From NCBI GenBank assembly GCA_029247365.1, contig JAQWLJ010000011.1, positions 18,890 through 82,889 of the forward strand: 64,000 nt of DNA, written 5' to 3'. Shown here piece after piece: positions 41,031-49,602 of the stretch; the stretch's first letter is position 1, and the number at the start of each line of letters is the position of its first letter. Position numbers and translations under genes: made by a program. The notes under the pieces are model-generated. The model made no database searches. It saw only the letters and a program-made list of their open reading frames with translations, and was not told the DNA's origin. The DNA is from Acidimicrobiales bacterium (GTDB taxonomy: Bacteria; Actinomycetota; Acidimicrobiia; Acidimicrobiales; Aldehydirespiratoraceae).

Positions 41031-41945
41031 GTGACGACCGTGCGCCACACCGACGAACACATCGAGCACTGGCTTCGCGAGGGAGCTGTCATCCTGCACG
41101 ACTTCTTCACCGGCAAGGAGCTCGCGCCGGTCATCGACGACATGGAGGCGCTGTACGGCCACCTCCGACCGACCGACCCCGATGCACACCGCAAGTTCGA
41201 CTCGACGACGGTGCGCGCCAAACAGTTCGAGCACACCCAGGACATGCCGTTTCCAGCCTCGCCCGCGGTCAACCTTCTCGGGCTGCACCCCGCCTTGATC
41301 GCGACGGCGCGCGCGGCACTCGGAACCGATGACGTTCGGCTCTACCAGAACCACACCTGGGCGAAGTTCACCGGCCAGACCGACTTCGATCAGCCTCACC
41401 ACTGCGACTTCAAGAACCACACGCTCACGGCGCCCGGCGAGCAAGCGGTCGACCGAACGATCAACTTCATGATCTACCTAACCGATGTCACCGATGCCCA
41501 CGGCGCTATCCACTTCGTGCCGTTGTCATCGAGCGACCCGATCGTCGGCGACAACCGCATGAGCTTCGCCAGCAAGACCGACGGCACACTCGACCGGCTG
41601 AAGGAGGTCGAGCAGAGCGGTGCCGCCCCGGCGGGATCGGTCTTCGCCTACGGCATCGACGTCTACCACCGGGGCACAAACCTCACGGCGCCCGATGGTC
41701 ACCGCTTCACAGTCACCGCGAGCTACAAAGCCGCCGGCAACGATCAGATCGGCTGGTCGGCGTGGCCTCGATGGTTCCGCGAACCCTGGGAGCTAGTCAT
41801 GAACCACGCCACGCCCGAACAGCTTGGCTGCCTCGGTGTTCCCGCACCGGGTGACCCATTCTGGACCGAACTGACGTTGCATCGAACCTCGGAACGCTGG
41901 CCCAAGATGGACCTCACTTCCTACAGCGCAGCGATCAATTCGTAA
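41031..41945 (+). CDS. Phytanoyl-CoA dioxygenase (PhyH) family protein
   Basis: A 304-residue Fe(II)/2-oxoglutarate oxygenase. HCD in QPHHCDF supplies HxD; the distal His is in VYHRGTN, and the 2-oxoglutarate Arg in GHRFTVTASY. The GTG start at 41031 is 9 nt after the monooxygenase stop, implying co-transcription. It is only distantly like the other two PhyH proteins in this window (8331, 10002), so they are probably not recent duplicates. Substrate unknown, possibly related to the aromatic monooxygenase product. Confidence 0.83.
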   Translation: MTTVRHTDEHIEHWLREGAVILHDFFTGKELAPVIDDMEALYGHLRPTDPDAHRKFDSTTVRAKQFEHTQDMPFPASPAVNLLGLHPALIATARAALGTDDVRLYQNHTWAKFTGQTDFDQPHHCDFKNHTLTAPGEQAVDRTINFMIYLTDVTDAHGAIHFVPLSSSDPIVGDNRMSFASKTDGTLDRLKEVEQSGAAPAGSVFAYGIDVYHRGTNLTAPDGHRFTVTASYKAAGNDQIGWSAWPRWFREPWELVMNHATPEQLGCLGVPAPGDPFWTELTLHRTSERWPKMDLTSYSAAINS

Positions 41946-42065
41946 CCAGCAGGGGCTCTGGTTTCCTCACGAACTCTGACGGCGTCTGCCGATCAGGCTG
42001 CGCTGGGCATCAGCGGCGTTGCACCGGGGTAATCCGACGCACCGTCACAACCTACGCTTATCACC

Positions 42066-42857
42066 ATGACCGAGCCGCTGCTGTTCACCAAGCGCGACGA
42101 CGGCGTTGCCATCGTCTCAACCAATGACGATCCGCTGAACCGGATGACCCTTGCGTACATCGACATGTTGAGCGAGGTCGTGGAAGACATTGCAGCCGAC
42201 CCGACGATCCGCGCGTTCGTCATCACTGCCGAAGGCGACACCAACTTTTCCGTCGGCATGAACCTCAAGCAGTTGCCCGAGGGTCTGAAGCGGGCTGGCA
42301 GTGTCGACGCGTTCTTCGACCAGCGACTCGACCTGATCAGCCGCATCGAGACGATGGGGAAGCCATCGGTCGCGACCCTCTTTGGCCACTGCCTCGGCGG
42401 CGGCATCGAACTCCCCCTCGGCTGTACGTTTCGCCTTGCAGCCGAAGAAGGCGCCAACATCGGCCTTCCGGAGATGGACCTCGGATCGACGCCAGCCTGG
42501 GGCGGCAGTGCTCGCTTGGCCAAGACGGTCGGCCGTCACCATGCGCTCGACATGATCTTGCGAGCAAAGACGCTCACCGGGCCCGAGGCACTCGCGATCG
42601 GCCTGGTCAACGAAGTCTGGCCCATGGCGGACTTGAAGAATCGCGCGATAGCGCTGGCTGTCGACCTTGCCACGCAGCCCCGCCTCGCCGTGAAAGGCAT
42701 GCTCGATGCACTCCACGATGCCGAGCACAAAACACTCGATGAGCTGCTCGCAGCAGAGCGAGCTGCGGTTCACTTGACCTCAGACACGCCCGACGCAAAG
42801 GAGGGCATGATGGCGTTCCTCGAGAAACGCAAACCGGTTTTCAACCAGGACGTCTGA
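42066..42857 (+). CDS. Enoyl-CoA hydratase/isomerase family protein
   Basis: A 263-residue crotonase-fold protein. The oxyanion and acid/base region is GHCLGGGIELPLGCTFRLAAEEG (about 105-127, first Glu at IEL) with GLPEMDLG-TPAWGGSARL (second Glu at PEM). FSVGMNLKQL matches the CoA-binding A-D-L position in altered form. Both catalytic Glu positions appear occupied, consistent with hydration of an enoyl-CoA. No thiolase or dehydrogenase lies directly beside it; a 120-nt gap upstream shows no other feature. Confidence 0.87.
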   Translation: MTEPLLFTKRDDGVAIVSTNDDPLNRMTLAYIDMLSEVVEDIAADPTIRAFVITAEGDTNFSVGMNLKQLPEGLKRAGSVDAFFDQRLDLISRIETMGKPSVATLFGHCLGGGIELPLGCTFRLAAEEGANIGLPEMDLGSTPAWGGSARLAKTVGRHHALDMILRAKTLTGPEALAIGLVNEVWPMADLKNRAIALAVDLATQPRLAVKGMLDALHDAEHKTLDELLAAERAAVHLTSDTPDAKEGMMAFLEKRKPVFNQDV

Positions 42858-42920
42858 GAGTGGCTTCGCCAACCGCCACAGCGACGCTGAACGGTCGGCT
42901 CTCGGTGTCGTTGACCCGAT

Positions 42921-44102
42921 CTACAGCGCCGCGCCGATGACGTCGGCTGCGGCGGCCACACCCGACTCACCGATCGGGGCCCCCATTGAGCGAAGCGCGG
43001 CTTCGATCGTGCCCAGCGTCCCGAGGATGGTCGGAGGGTTGGTGTGGCCCATGTGGCCGATGCGGAACATGCTCGCCGGATTGAGCAGCCCCTTGCCGAT
43101 GGTCACGCCAGCACCGTCCTCGCAACGTCGAGCGAGTTCGATCGCGTCGATCGAACCGGTTCGCACGGTGGTAACGCAGTTGCCATAGGCCTCGGGGTCG
43201 GTGACCTGGAGGTCAATGCCGTGCGGCGTCGACCAGGCCCGGACCGCGGCCCGCACGGCGTCAGCCAGGACCGCGTGCCGAGCCCAAACCGCCTCGATCC
43301 CGCCTTCCTCGTCGATCATGTGGAGCGCTTCGCGCGCTGCGTAGATGTGCGAAACCGGCGGGGTGCCGGAGTAGTTCTGATAGATCGCCTCGGCGCCGAT
43401 GCGCTTTTGCCAGTCGAAGTAACTGTTGCGGCGGTCGTTGCCGTTACCTCGTTCGACGGTGCGCTCGCTCGCCCACACGTACCCGAGGCCGGGAGGTGTC
43501 ATCAGCCCCTTCTGCGATGCCGCGATCGTTACGTCGACCCCCCATTCGTCCATGCGGTACTCGTCGCACCCCATTGACGCGATGCAGTCGACCATCAATA
43601 GCGCCGACGATCCAGCGGCATCGATCGCAGCGCGCACGGCCGCGACATCGTTTCGAACTGACGTCGCGGTGTCGACGTGGACCATGAGCACGGCGGCGTA
43701 GTAGTCGGCCGGCATCGACGTGAGCTTTTCCTGCACCGCCCCCACGTCGACGGGCGCTCGGTCTGACCCGGGGACGCTGTCGACCTTCACACCCGATATC
43801 TCCACCGCCTCGCCCCACGCGGTGGCAAACCGGCCCCCCTCGAGAACGAGGACAGTGTCGCCGGCATTGAACACGTTGCTCGTGGTCATCTCCCACGCGC
43901 TGTGGCCGTTGCCGATCGTGACGAAGAGGTGGCCGTCGGTCTTGGCGATCGGCTTCATGCCGTCGAGCAGCTCCTCGGAGACATCGAGCAACTCGCCCTC
44001 ATAGATGTTGGGCATCGCTCTCCGAAAGGCAGCCAACACCCGCTCGGGCATGATTGAAGGACCCGGAATAGCGACCGTCTCTCGGCCGTGGCGCAACGAC
44101 AT
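42921..44102 (-). CDS. Class V aminotransferase (alanine-glyoxylate/serine-glyoxylate type)
   Basis: A 393-residue fold-type I PLP enzyme. IPGPSIMPERVL (about 12-23), GNGHSAWEM (about 64-72), MVHVDTATSVRND, MVDCIASMGCDEY with the PLP Asp, and AASQKGLMTPPGLGYVW with the PLP Lys (about 201) are hallmarks of the alanine-glyoxylate aminotransferase branch. It transfers the amino group from an amino acid to glyoxylate or another oxo-acid. It diverges from the Lin0512 gene with 48 nt between starts. Another class V protein lies at 48244; the two are distant relatives. Confidence 0.87.
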   Translation of the reverse strand: MSLRHGRETVAIPGPSIMPERVLAAFRRAMPNIYEGELLDVSEELLDGMKPIAKTDGHLFVTIGNGHSAWEMTTSNVFNAGDTVLVLEGGRFATAWGEAVEISGVKVDSVPGSDRAPVDVGAVQEKLTSMPADYYAAVLMVHVDTATSVRNDVAAVRAAIDAAGSSALLMVDCIASMGCDEYRMDEWGVDVTIAASQKGLMTPPGLGYVWASERTVERGNGNDRRNSYFDWQKRIGAEAIYQNYSGTPPVSHIYAAREALHMIDEEGGIEAVWARHAVLADAVRAAVRAWSTPHGIDLQVTDPEAYGNCVTTVRTGSIDAIELARRCEDGAGVTIGKGLLNPASMFRIGHMGHTNPPTILGTLGTIEAALRSMGAPIGESGVAAAADVIGAAL

Positions 44103-44150
44103 CGCTCAGAAGCTAGCCGCAGACCACTGGCCAGCGTCATACTGGCCGCC

Positions 44151-44513
44151 ATGTCTGAGACGACGACAACTCGCTGGGTCACCGAGATGGGTATGGGGGT
44201 CGACATTCGCGGCCGCGACTACACGAAAGCCGCTCGCCGTGCAGTGTTCGATGCACTTCGTCACAGCTCGCTCAACCTGTTCAACGCAGCTGGGGTCCGA
44301 CGCGACGACATGCACGTCGATGTCGTGATCGGATGCGCCGAACCCGACCAGGTCAATGCCGCCGCAGTCGCTGAGGAGGTGCCTTACGGAGTGGTCACCG
44401 TGCGCGCTGAGAAGGGCGGGCTCGACGTCGCGCCCATCGATGACGATGGGACCGGGGGCGTCACGATCGCCAACGCAGCGATTCTCGTCAGTTTTCCAAC
44501 CGACACTCGGTGA
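44151..44513 (+). CDS. Lin0512 family protein
   Basis: A 120-residue protein matching the Lin0512 family (small proteins with no known activity): MGMGVDIRGRDYTKAARRAVFDALRHSSL (about 13-41), the MHVDVVIGCAEPDQV block with a conserved Cys (about 54-68) and the C-terminal NAAILVSF. It forms a ferredoxin-like fold by appearance. Relatives are often found with amidohydrolases. The ATG at 44151 is used. The 72 nt after the stop, up to the convergent hydrolase, show no clear hairpin. Confidence 0.75.
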   Translation: MSETTTTRWVTEMGMGVDIRGRDYTKAARRAVFDALRHSSLNLFNAAGVRRDDMHVDVVIGCAEPDQVNAAAVAEEVPYGVVTVRAEKGGLDVAPIDDDGTGGVTIANAAILVSFPTDTR

Positions 44514-44585
44514 GTGCGACGGCCCGGGACCGCTCGACCGCCCCGGCGACCGTGCCAGCTTGCTCGCTCGGACGAGGCCGACGGC

Positions 44586-45359
44586 TCAGCCCCGCCGCAG
44601 AAGGAAGTCGAGCAGCGGCGCCGAAACCAGATCGGGGCATTCGACCAGGATCGAGTGGCGGACCTCGGGAAGGATCACGAGCTCACTGTCGGGCAGCGTT
44701 GCGTGAATGAACTCGTTGAGCCGAGGGCTGCAACCGGGATCGTTCTCACCGGTAAGGACGAGGCACGGCACCGTCACCTCATGCAGCCATGGCGCCATCT
44801 CGGTTTCGGCATACACGTCGAACACCGACAAGAAGACCTCGGGCGGAGTCGTGTTCACCTGCTCGATGCGGTGGTCGATGATCAACGGGTTCGCAGCAGC
44901 GAACTCGTCGGTATACCAACGGTTGACCAGGGTGGCGAGGACGTCGTCGATCCCCTCCTCGCGCATGCGGGCGACGACGCCCTTCACCTTCGCGCTGTCG
45001 TCTTCGGTCCGCCCCGCTGCGGTCGAGAGCAGTCCCACGGTGAGAGTCCGGTCGGGGAACCGCTGTGCGTAGCGAGGGCCGATCATGCCGCCGAGGCTGT
45101 GCCCAATCACATGGATTTGCTCGTGGCCGAGCTTCGCCCGCAGCGCGTCAAGATCATCGACCAGATGATCAAGGGTGTACGGCACCGGCGGGATCGGGCT
45201 ACCGCCATGGCCCCGTAGGTCGTAGCGGACACAGGTGAAGTGGGGTTCGAGCGCGTCGAGGATGCCGTCCCAGGTGACCTTTCGACTGCCGATACCGTGG
45301 ACCATGTAGAGCGGCGGGCCGTCGCCCGAAACCTCGTACGACACGTCGATCGCATTCAT
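44586..45359 (-). CDS. Alpha/beta hydrolase
   Basis: A 257-residue hydrolase. The nucleophile is in GHSLGG (about 95-100), the oxyanion region in VHGIGSRKVTW, the acid in TGENDPGCSP and the His in EVRHSILVE (about 240), giving a complete Ser-Asp-His triad. YDLRGHG is typical of C-C bond hydrolases, haloperoxidases and esterases. The start overlaps the stop of the luciferase-like monooxygenase by 4 nt (45356-45359), so monooxygenase and hydrolase are made together, suggesting oxygenation followed by hydrolysis of the product. Confidence 0.87.
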   Translation of the reverse strand: MNAIDVSYEVSGDGPPLYMVHGIGSRKVTWDGILDALEPHFTCVRYDLRGHGGSPIPPVPYTLDHLVDDLDALRAKLGHEQIHVIGHSLGGMIGPRYAQRFPDRTLTVGLLSTAAGRTEDDSAKVKGVVARMREEGIDDVLATLVNRWYTDEFAAANPLIIDHRIEQVNTTPPEVFLSVFDVYAETEMAPWLHEVTVPCLVLTGENDPGCSPRLNEFIHATLPDSELVILPEVRHSILVECPDLVSAPLLDFLLRRG

Positions 45360-46384
45360 GGGGAATCCTCCGTGACGTGAGGCATCACTTCGGTGTGGAA
45401 GCGATGCAGCATCTCGGTCGTCTCCTCGAGCGACTGGCCCAGGTGAGACGACATGATGAACTCGTCGATCCCTCGCTGGGCGTACATGCCGAGCTCATCG
45501 AGCATCTGCTCGGGCGTAGCGATGAGGATGTTGTGGTCGAGTTCGTCGATTGTCTGCTCTCGCGGGAGGGCGGCGATGCAGCCGTCCTTGACGATTCCGG
45601 GCCCGGTGAAAACGTTGTCGAAGCGGCTGTAGTAGCTGTGCGCCATCTCGAGCTTCTCGCGCCGGTCGGTTTCGTCGCGGGCGCAGTAGGCAACGCGGCT
45701 CAACATGATGCGCAGGTGATCGCCGGCCTCTCCCATCTCTGCCTTGGCCTCCTTGTGGGCATCGACCTGCATCTCGAACAGCGACGGATCGCCGGCGAGT
45801 GGGGTGGTCTGGATGTCGAAACCGCGCAGCGTCGATTGTCGGATGCCGTCGTAACTCATGGTGGCGACCATCATCCGCGGTCGAGGCTGGGTGAGGGGAC
45901 GGGGCATGATCGTGATCGGCTCGAAGTCGTAGTACTCGCCGTGATGCTCGACCTCGTAGTCGGTCAGCAACCGAAGCAGAACGTCGAGCGACTCATCGAA
46001 CTTGGCCCGGCTCTGATCGATCGGGGTCCCGAGACGGGCCATCTCGTAACCGAATGCCCCACGACCGACGCCGAGCACGAGCCGGCCGTCGGTCAAGATG
46101 TCGGCCATTGCGACCTCGCCGGCAAACACCCGCATGTCGTGCAATGGCAAGACGACCACCGACGTGACGACGTCGATGTGTTCGGTCGCATCAGCGACCT
46201 TCACTGCGAACTGCAACGGCGCCGGGTTGAGCAGCACATTGATCACGTGGTGCTCGGGGATGGCGACGCTGGTAAAGCCAAGGCTTTCGACGAGCACCGC
46301 TTCGTCGAGCATCTCCGCGTAGAGCTGGGCGCCACCGACCGAGGGGTCGGGGTAGTAGCTCGACAGGAAAAAGTTGAAGTCCAT
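45356..46384 (-). CDS. LLM-class (luciferase-like) flavin-dependent monooxygenase
   Basis: A 342-residue TIM-barrel protein of the bacterial luciferase family using FMNH2 or F420. The start MDFNFFLSSYYPDPSVGG, IPEHHVINVLLNPAP, LPLHDMRVFAGEVAMADILTDGRLVLGVGRGAFGYEMARLG-type block (about 85-125) and YY(D)F.PITIMPRPLTQPRPRM are family landmarks. The ATG at 46384 is used; upstream residues lack a ribosome site. Coupled to the alpha/beta hydrolase by ATGA. It diverges from the DmdA-like gene across a palindrome at 46461-46479, which suggests shared control. Confidence 0.87.
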   Translation of the reverse strand: MDFNFFLSSYYPDPSVGGAQLYAEMLDEAVLVESLGFTSVAIPEHHVINVLLNPAPLQFAVKVADATEHIDVVTSVVVLPLHDMRVFAGEVAMADILTDGRLVLGVGRGAFGYEMARLGTPIDQSRAKFDESLDVLLRLLTDYEVEHHGEYYDFEPITIMPRPLTQPRPRMMVATMSYDGIRQSTLRGFDIQTTPLAGDPSLFEMQVDAHKEAKAEMGEAGDHLRIMLSRVAYCARDETDRREKLEMAHSYYSRFDNVFTGPGIVKDGCIAALPREQTIDELDHNILIATPEQMLDELGMYAQRGIDEFIMSSHLGQSLEETTEMLHRFHTEVMPHVTEDSP

Positions 46385-46460
46385 GACCTCGTACAGGGTA
46401 CTGCTGGACGTGCGTTCAGGCCGATCTGTCAGTGGCTCACCGTCGCGACGCATCACCATG

Positions 46461-46479
46461 CTTTAGCCAGAGGCTAAAG
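46461..46479. promoter_or_regulatory. Perfect inverted repeat between divergent LLM and DmdA-like genes
   Basis: CTTTAGCC (46461-46468) and GGCTAAAG (46472-46479) flank AGA. The 8+8 repeat lies 19 nt before the DmdA-like start and 76 nt before the LLM start, placing it over the DmdA-side promoter. It is a good operator candidate; the regulator is not in the immediate neighbourhood. Confidence 0.55.
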
Positions 46480-46498
46480 ACGCCGATACTCTGTGCCC

Positions 46499-47620
46499 AT
46501 GGCTGAGATCACGATCGGATCGCGTATCAAGAAATCTCCGTTCTACGCGGCGACAATCGAGGCGGGCGTCACCCACTTCACGATTTATAACCGCATGTAC
46601 ATGCCCACCAGCTATGGCGACCCCCTGGGCGAGTACCACCGCCTCACGAGCGGCGTCTCCATGTGGGACGTCGGCGCCGAGCGTCAGGTCGAAATTCTCG
46701 GCCCTGACGCCCGCTCGTTCTGCGACCGGGTGTCCGCCCGCGACGTGTCAAAGCTCAAGCCGGGCCGGGCCCGCTATGCCCCGATCTGCAACCACGACGG
46801 CATCCTGATCAACGACCCAATTGCGCTGTGCCTCACCGAAGAACGCTGGTGGCTCTCGATCGCCGACGGCGACCTGCTGCAACACTGCCAGGCAATCGCC
46901 GGCTCGGAAGGCTTCGACGTTGACGTATTCGAGCCCGACGTCTCACCGCTTGCGGTACAGGGCCCGAAGGCCGCCGACCTCGCCCGCGATCTCTTCGGCA
47001 CCGAACTTGTCGAGACCCTCGGCTTCTTCCACCATCGCGAAGTTGAGCTCGACGGCATCGCAATGGTGGTTTGCAAGTCCGGCTGGAGTCGTCAAGGCGG
47101 TTATGAACTGTTCCTGACCGACGGCACGAAGGGCCAGGCGCTCTGGGAGCTTGTCGCCACCGCCGGCGAAAAGTACGGCATCGCGCCCGGCACGCCCCAC
47201 CACATGGAACGGATCGAGAACGGGTTGCTCAGCTACGGCTCCGACACCGACGACGACACCGACCCCATCGAAGCCGGGCTCAGCCAGTGGTGCGACATGG
47301 ACCGCCCCTTCGTCGGACGCGACGCCATCGCCGCCCGCCACGAAGAACCCGAGCATCGTCGCACCTTGGTCAATGTGTACGTCGACGTCGTCGACCGCAA
47401 CGAGCTCTGGACCGCTGACCAGCCGTATCCGGCGTCGGTTGACGGACAGCCGGCCGGTTTCCTCCGCACAGCCGTGTGGTCGCCGAAGCTCACTCGCTTC
47501 ATCGGCCTGGCGTTGATTCCCCGCAGGCACGCCGAGCCCGGCACGTACCTTGACATCGGCGCCGCCGGCATTGTCACCGGCATGACCGTGACCGACGTGC
47601 CGTTCGGTGTCAGCCTGTAG
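46499..47620 (+). CDS. DmdA-like aminomethyltransferase (DMSP demethylase/GcvT family)
   Basis: A 373-residue tetrahydrofolate-binding protein of the GcvT superfamily, much closer to DMSP demethylase DmdA than to glycine-cleavage T protein. Shared with DmdA are SP(F)Y..TIEAGVTHFTIYNRM near the start, WDVGAERQVEILGPDA, NDPIALCL, SIADGDLL, EPDVSPLAVQGPKA, KSGWSRQGGYE and RIENGLLSYGSD. DmdA moves a methyl from dimethylsulfoniopropionate to THF; some relatives act on methylated amines, so the substrate is probable rather than certain. A methyltransferase gene follows after 2 nt. The ATG at 46499 is preferred to a GTG two codons upstream. Confidence 0.82.
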   Translation: MAEITIGSRIKKSPFYAATIEAGVTHFTIYNRMYMPTSYGDPLGEYHRLTSGVSMWDVGAERQVEILGPDARSFCDRVSARDVSKLKPGRARYAPICNHDGILINDPIALCLTEERWWLSIADGDLLQHCQAIAGSEGFDVDVFEPDVSPLAVQGPKAADLARDLFGTELVETLGFFHHREVELDGIAMVVCKSGWSRQGGYELFLTDGTKGQALWELVATAGEKYGIAPGTPHHMERIENGLLSYGSDTDDDTDPIEAGLSQWCDMDRPFVGRDAIAARHEEPEHRRTLVNVYVDVVDRNELWTADQPYPASVDGQPAGFLRTAVWSPKLTRFIGLALIPRRHAEPGTYLDIGAAGIVTGMTVTDVPFGVSL

Positions 47621-47622
47621 GC

Positions 47623-48237
47623 GTGGGACAAGACCCCGGCACTGGCCCGCTCGAGAAGGTCACGCTCCTCCGAGCGGGCGACCGCTCTGACGATATCTAC
47701 GACGAGTGGGCCGATACCTACGACGCGAACCTCCTCGGTGACTTCGGCTACACCGGCCACACGATTGCGGCTGAGGCGCTGCTCGAACGCATCACCGATA
47801 CCCACGCGTCGATCGTTGACTACGGCTGTGGGACCGGGCTCGTGGGCGAGCGCCTCCACGCGGCGGGTTACCCTGCCATCGACGGCGTCGACTACTCCCC
47901 CGGCATGCTCGACATCTGCCGAGAGAAGGGCTCGTACCGAGCGATGATCAAAGCCGACCTAACCCGGCCGCTCGACATCCCCGACGCCACCTACGACGCG
48001 ATGATCTGTGCGGGGGTGATGGGTGCTGGCCACCTCGTACCCGAGCATTTCGCCGAGCTCTTCCGCACGGTCAAGCCCGGTGGGCCAATCATCTTGTTTG
48101 GCAATGGCACGCCGTACGTCGACGAGGGCTACGCCGAACGCTTCGCGGCCCTTGATTGGACAATCGAGCGGACGACGATGCTGAACTACATGGCGACGCT
48201 GAAGCGGCCCGGTGCGCTGGTGATCGGTCGGCGCTGA
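47623..48237 (+). CDS. SAM-dependent class I methyltransferase
   Basis: 204 residues with a Rossmann methyltransferase core: motif I VDYGCGTGLVGERL (about 66-79), the acidic end of beta-2 in GVDYSPGML, motif III-like KADLTRPL and VKPGGPIILFG (post-III). This resembles the Williams-Beuren/UbiE-like small methyltransferases. The GTG start lies 2 nt after the DmdA-like stop, so the two form one transcript. A methyl donor enzyme next to a THF demethylase suggests one-carbon traffic around the same substrate. The target is unknown. Confidence 0.83.
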   Translation: MGQDPGTGPLEKVTLLRAGDRSDDIYDEWADTYDANLLGDFGYTGHTIAAEALLERITDTHASIVDYGCGTGLVGERLHAAGYPAIDGVDYSPGMLDICREKGSYRAMIKADLTRPLDIPDATYDAMICAGVMGAGHLVPEHFAELFRTVKPGGPIILFGNGTPYVDEGYAERFAALDWTIERTTMLNYMATLKRPGALVIGRR

Positions 48238-48243
48238 CTGCGC

Positions 48244-49371
48244 CTACAACACCTGGTCGAGGACGGACTCCAGCGACGCGACGGTGCGGTCGACATTGTG
48301 GAGCTTGTCGAGCCCGAAAAGTCCCAGGCGGAACGTCGAGAAGTCGTCACCTTCATCGCACTGCAACGGCACGCCCCCCGCGATCTGGACACCCGCAGCC
48401 GCAAACTTCGCACCCGACTTGATCCCGGGATCGTCGGTGTAGGACACGACCACACCTGGCGCTCCGAACCCATCGGCTGCGATCGACACAATGCCGCGGG
48501 CGGCAAGCACAGCTCGGACGCGATCGCCGAGTTCCTGCTGTTCGGCCTTCACCTCATCGAAGCCATAGGCCTCAGTCTCGAGCATGACATCGCGGAACGA
48601 ACGCAGCGCGTCGGTCGGCATGGTGGCGTGATAGGCGTGACCGCCGCCTTCGTACGCGTGCATGATCTCGCGCCACTTGCGGAGATCGCAGGCGAAGCTC
48701 GTGTTGGTGGTATCTGCGAGGCGCTCGTGAGCGAGCTCGCTCATCATTACCAGCGCCGAGCACGGCGAGCCGCTCCATCCCTTCTGGGGGGCGCTGATCA
48801 GCACGTCGACCCCGGTGGCCTTCATGTCGACCCAGATCGTGCCGGACGCAATGCAATCCAACACCATAAGAGCACCGACCTCATGCGCCGCAGCAGCGAG
48901 CTGTCGGATGTAGTCGTCGGGCAGGATCATTCCCGCTGCCGTCTCGACGTGCGGGGCGAACACGACGGCGGGCCGCTCGGCGCGGATCGTCGCGACGACC
49001 TCGTCGATCGGCGCTGGCGCAAACGGTTCCTGCGCTCCGGCCTGGGCCCGGCGAGCCTTCATCACCGTGTGGCTGGCCGGAATGCCGCCCATCTCGAAGA
49101 TCTGCGTCCAACGGAACGAGAAGAACCCATTACGGACAACCAACACATGTTGATCGGTGGCGAACTGGCGGGCTACCGCCTCCATGCCGAAGGTCCCGCT
49201 ACCGGGCACAACCGCAACCGCGTCGGCGTTGTAGACATCGCGCAACACACGCGAGATGTCATTCATGACCTGCTGGAATGATGCACTCATGTGGTTGACG
49301 GCACGGTCGGTGTAGACGACGGAGTACTCGAGAAGTCCGTCGGGATCGATGTCGGGAAGGAGTCCAGGCAT
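48244..49371 (-). CDS. Class V aminotransferase-family PLP enzyme
   Basis: A 375-residue fold-type I protein. The PLP Lys is in SAPQKGWSGSPC (about 186-197), the PLP Asp in MVLDCIASGTIW, and VPGSGTFGMEAV (about 54-65) matches the phosphate-binding turn of 2-aminoethylphosphonate-pyruvate and alanine-glyoxylate aminotransferases. The C-terminal FSTFRLGLFGLDKL is also typical of that branch. The ATG at 49371 is used. It is last in a minus-strand unit with the FAD oxidase at 50339, an unknown protein and a small protein, and converges on the methyltransferase. Confidence 0.85.
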   Translation of the reverse strand: MPGLLPDIDPDGLLEYSVVYTDRAVNHMSASFQQVMNDISRVLRDVYNADAVAVVPGSGTFGMEAVARQFATDQHVLVVRNGFFSFRWTQIFEMGGIPASHTVMKARRAQAGAQEPFAPAPIDEVVATIRAERPAVVFAPHVETAAGMILPDDYIRQLAAAAHEVGALMVLDCIASGTIWVDMKATGVDVLISAPQKGWSGSPCSALVMMSELAHERLADTTNTSFACDLRKWREIMHAYEGGGHAYHATMPTDALRSFRDVMLETEAYGFDEVKAEQQELGDRVRAVLAARGIVSIAADGFGAPGVVVSYTDDPGIKSGAKFAAAGVQIAGGVPLQCDEGDDFSTFRLGLFGLDKLHNVDRTVASLESVLDQVL

Positions 49372-49382
49372 GGGCGCGGACT

Positions 49383-49574
49383 CTACCCGTTGTCTCGCCA
49401 CACCTTTCCAGCCAGGCCCTGGGCGATCCCGCCGAGCAGCGCGCGGCTCACGTCGAGATCATGGTCCTTTAGACCGTGACGGGTGTCGTCGCAGAAGCGG
49501 CGGACCCACACCGGCTCGTCGGCGACGAGTGCGGTCGATGCCAGCTCGCCGGCGACGAGGCTCATCCCGCTCAT
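49383..49574 (-). CDS. Small protein, function unknown (63 aa)
   Basis: A 63-residue frame with the strong third-position GC bias of the neighbours. It fits neatly between the unknown protein (stop at 49603) and the aminotransferase (start at 49371, 11 nt downstream). The sequence is mixed: hydrophobic start MSGMSLVAGEL, then VWVRRFCDDTRHGL and LLGGIAQGLAGKVWR. I recognise no family. No clear ribosome site precedes the ATG, so coupling to the upstream gene would be needed. It is more likely real than not because of codon use and position. Confidence 0.5.
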   Translation of the reverse strand: MSGMSLVAGELASTALVADEPVWVRRFCDDTRHGLKDHDLDVSRALLGGIAQGLAGKVWRDNG

Positions 49575-49602
49575 GAACCGCAGAGGCGGCGCGGAATGCA
49601 GG

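Noticed and set aside
44514..45218. Long plus-strand open frame opposite the alpha/beta hydrolase
   Set aside because: A high-GC shadow of the hydrolase gene; no family motifs, while the minus strand has a complete catalytic triad.
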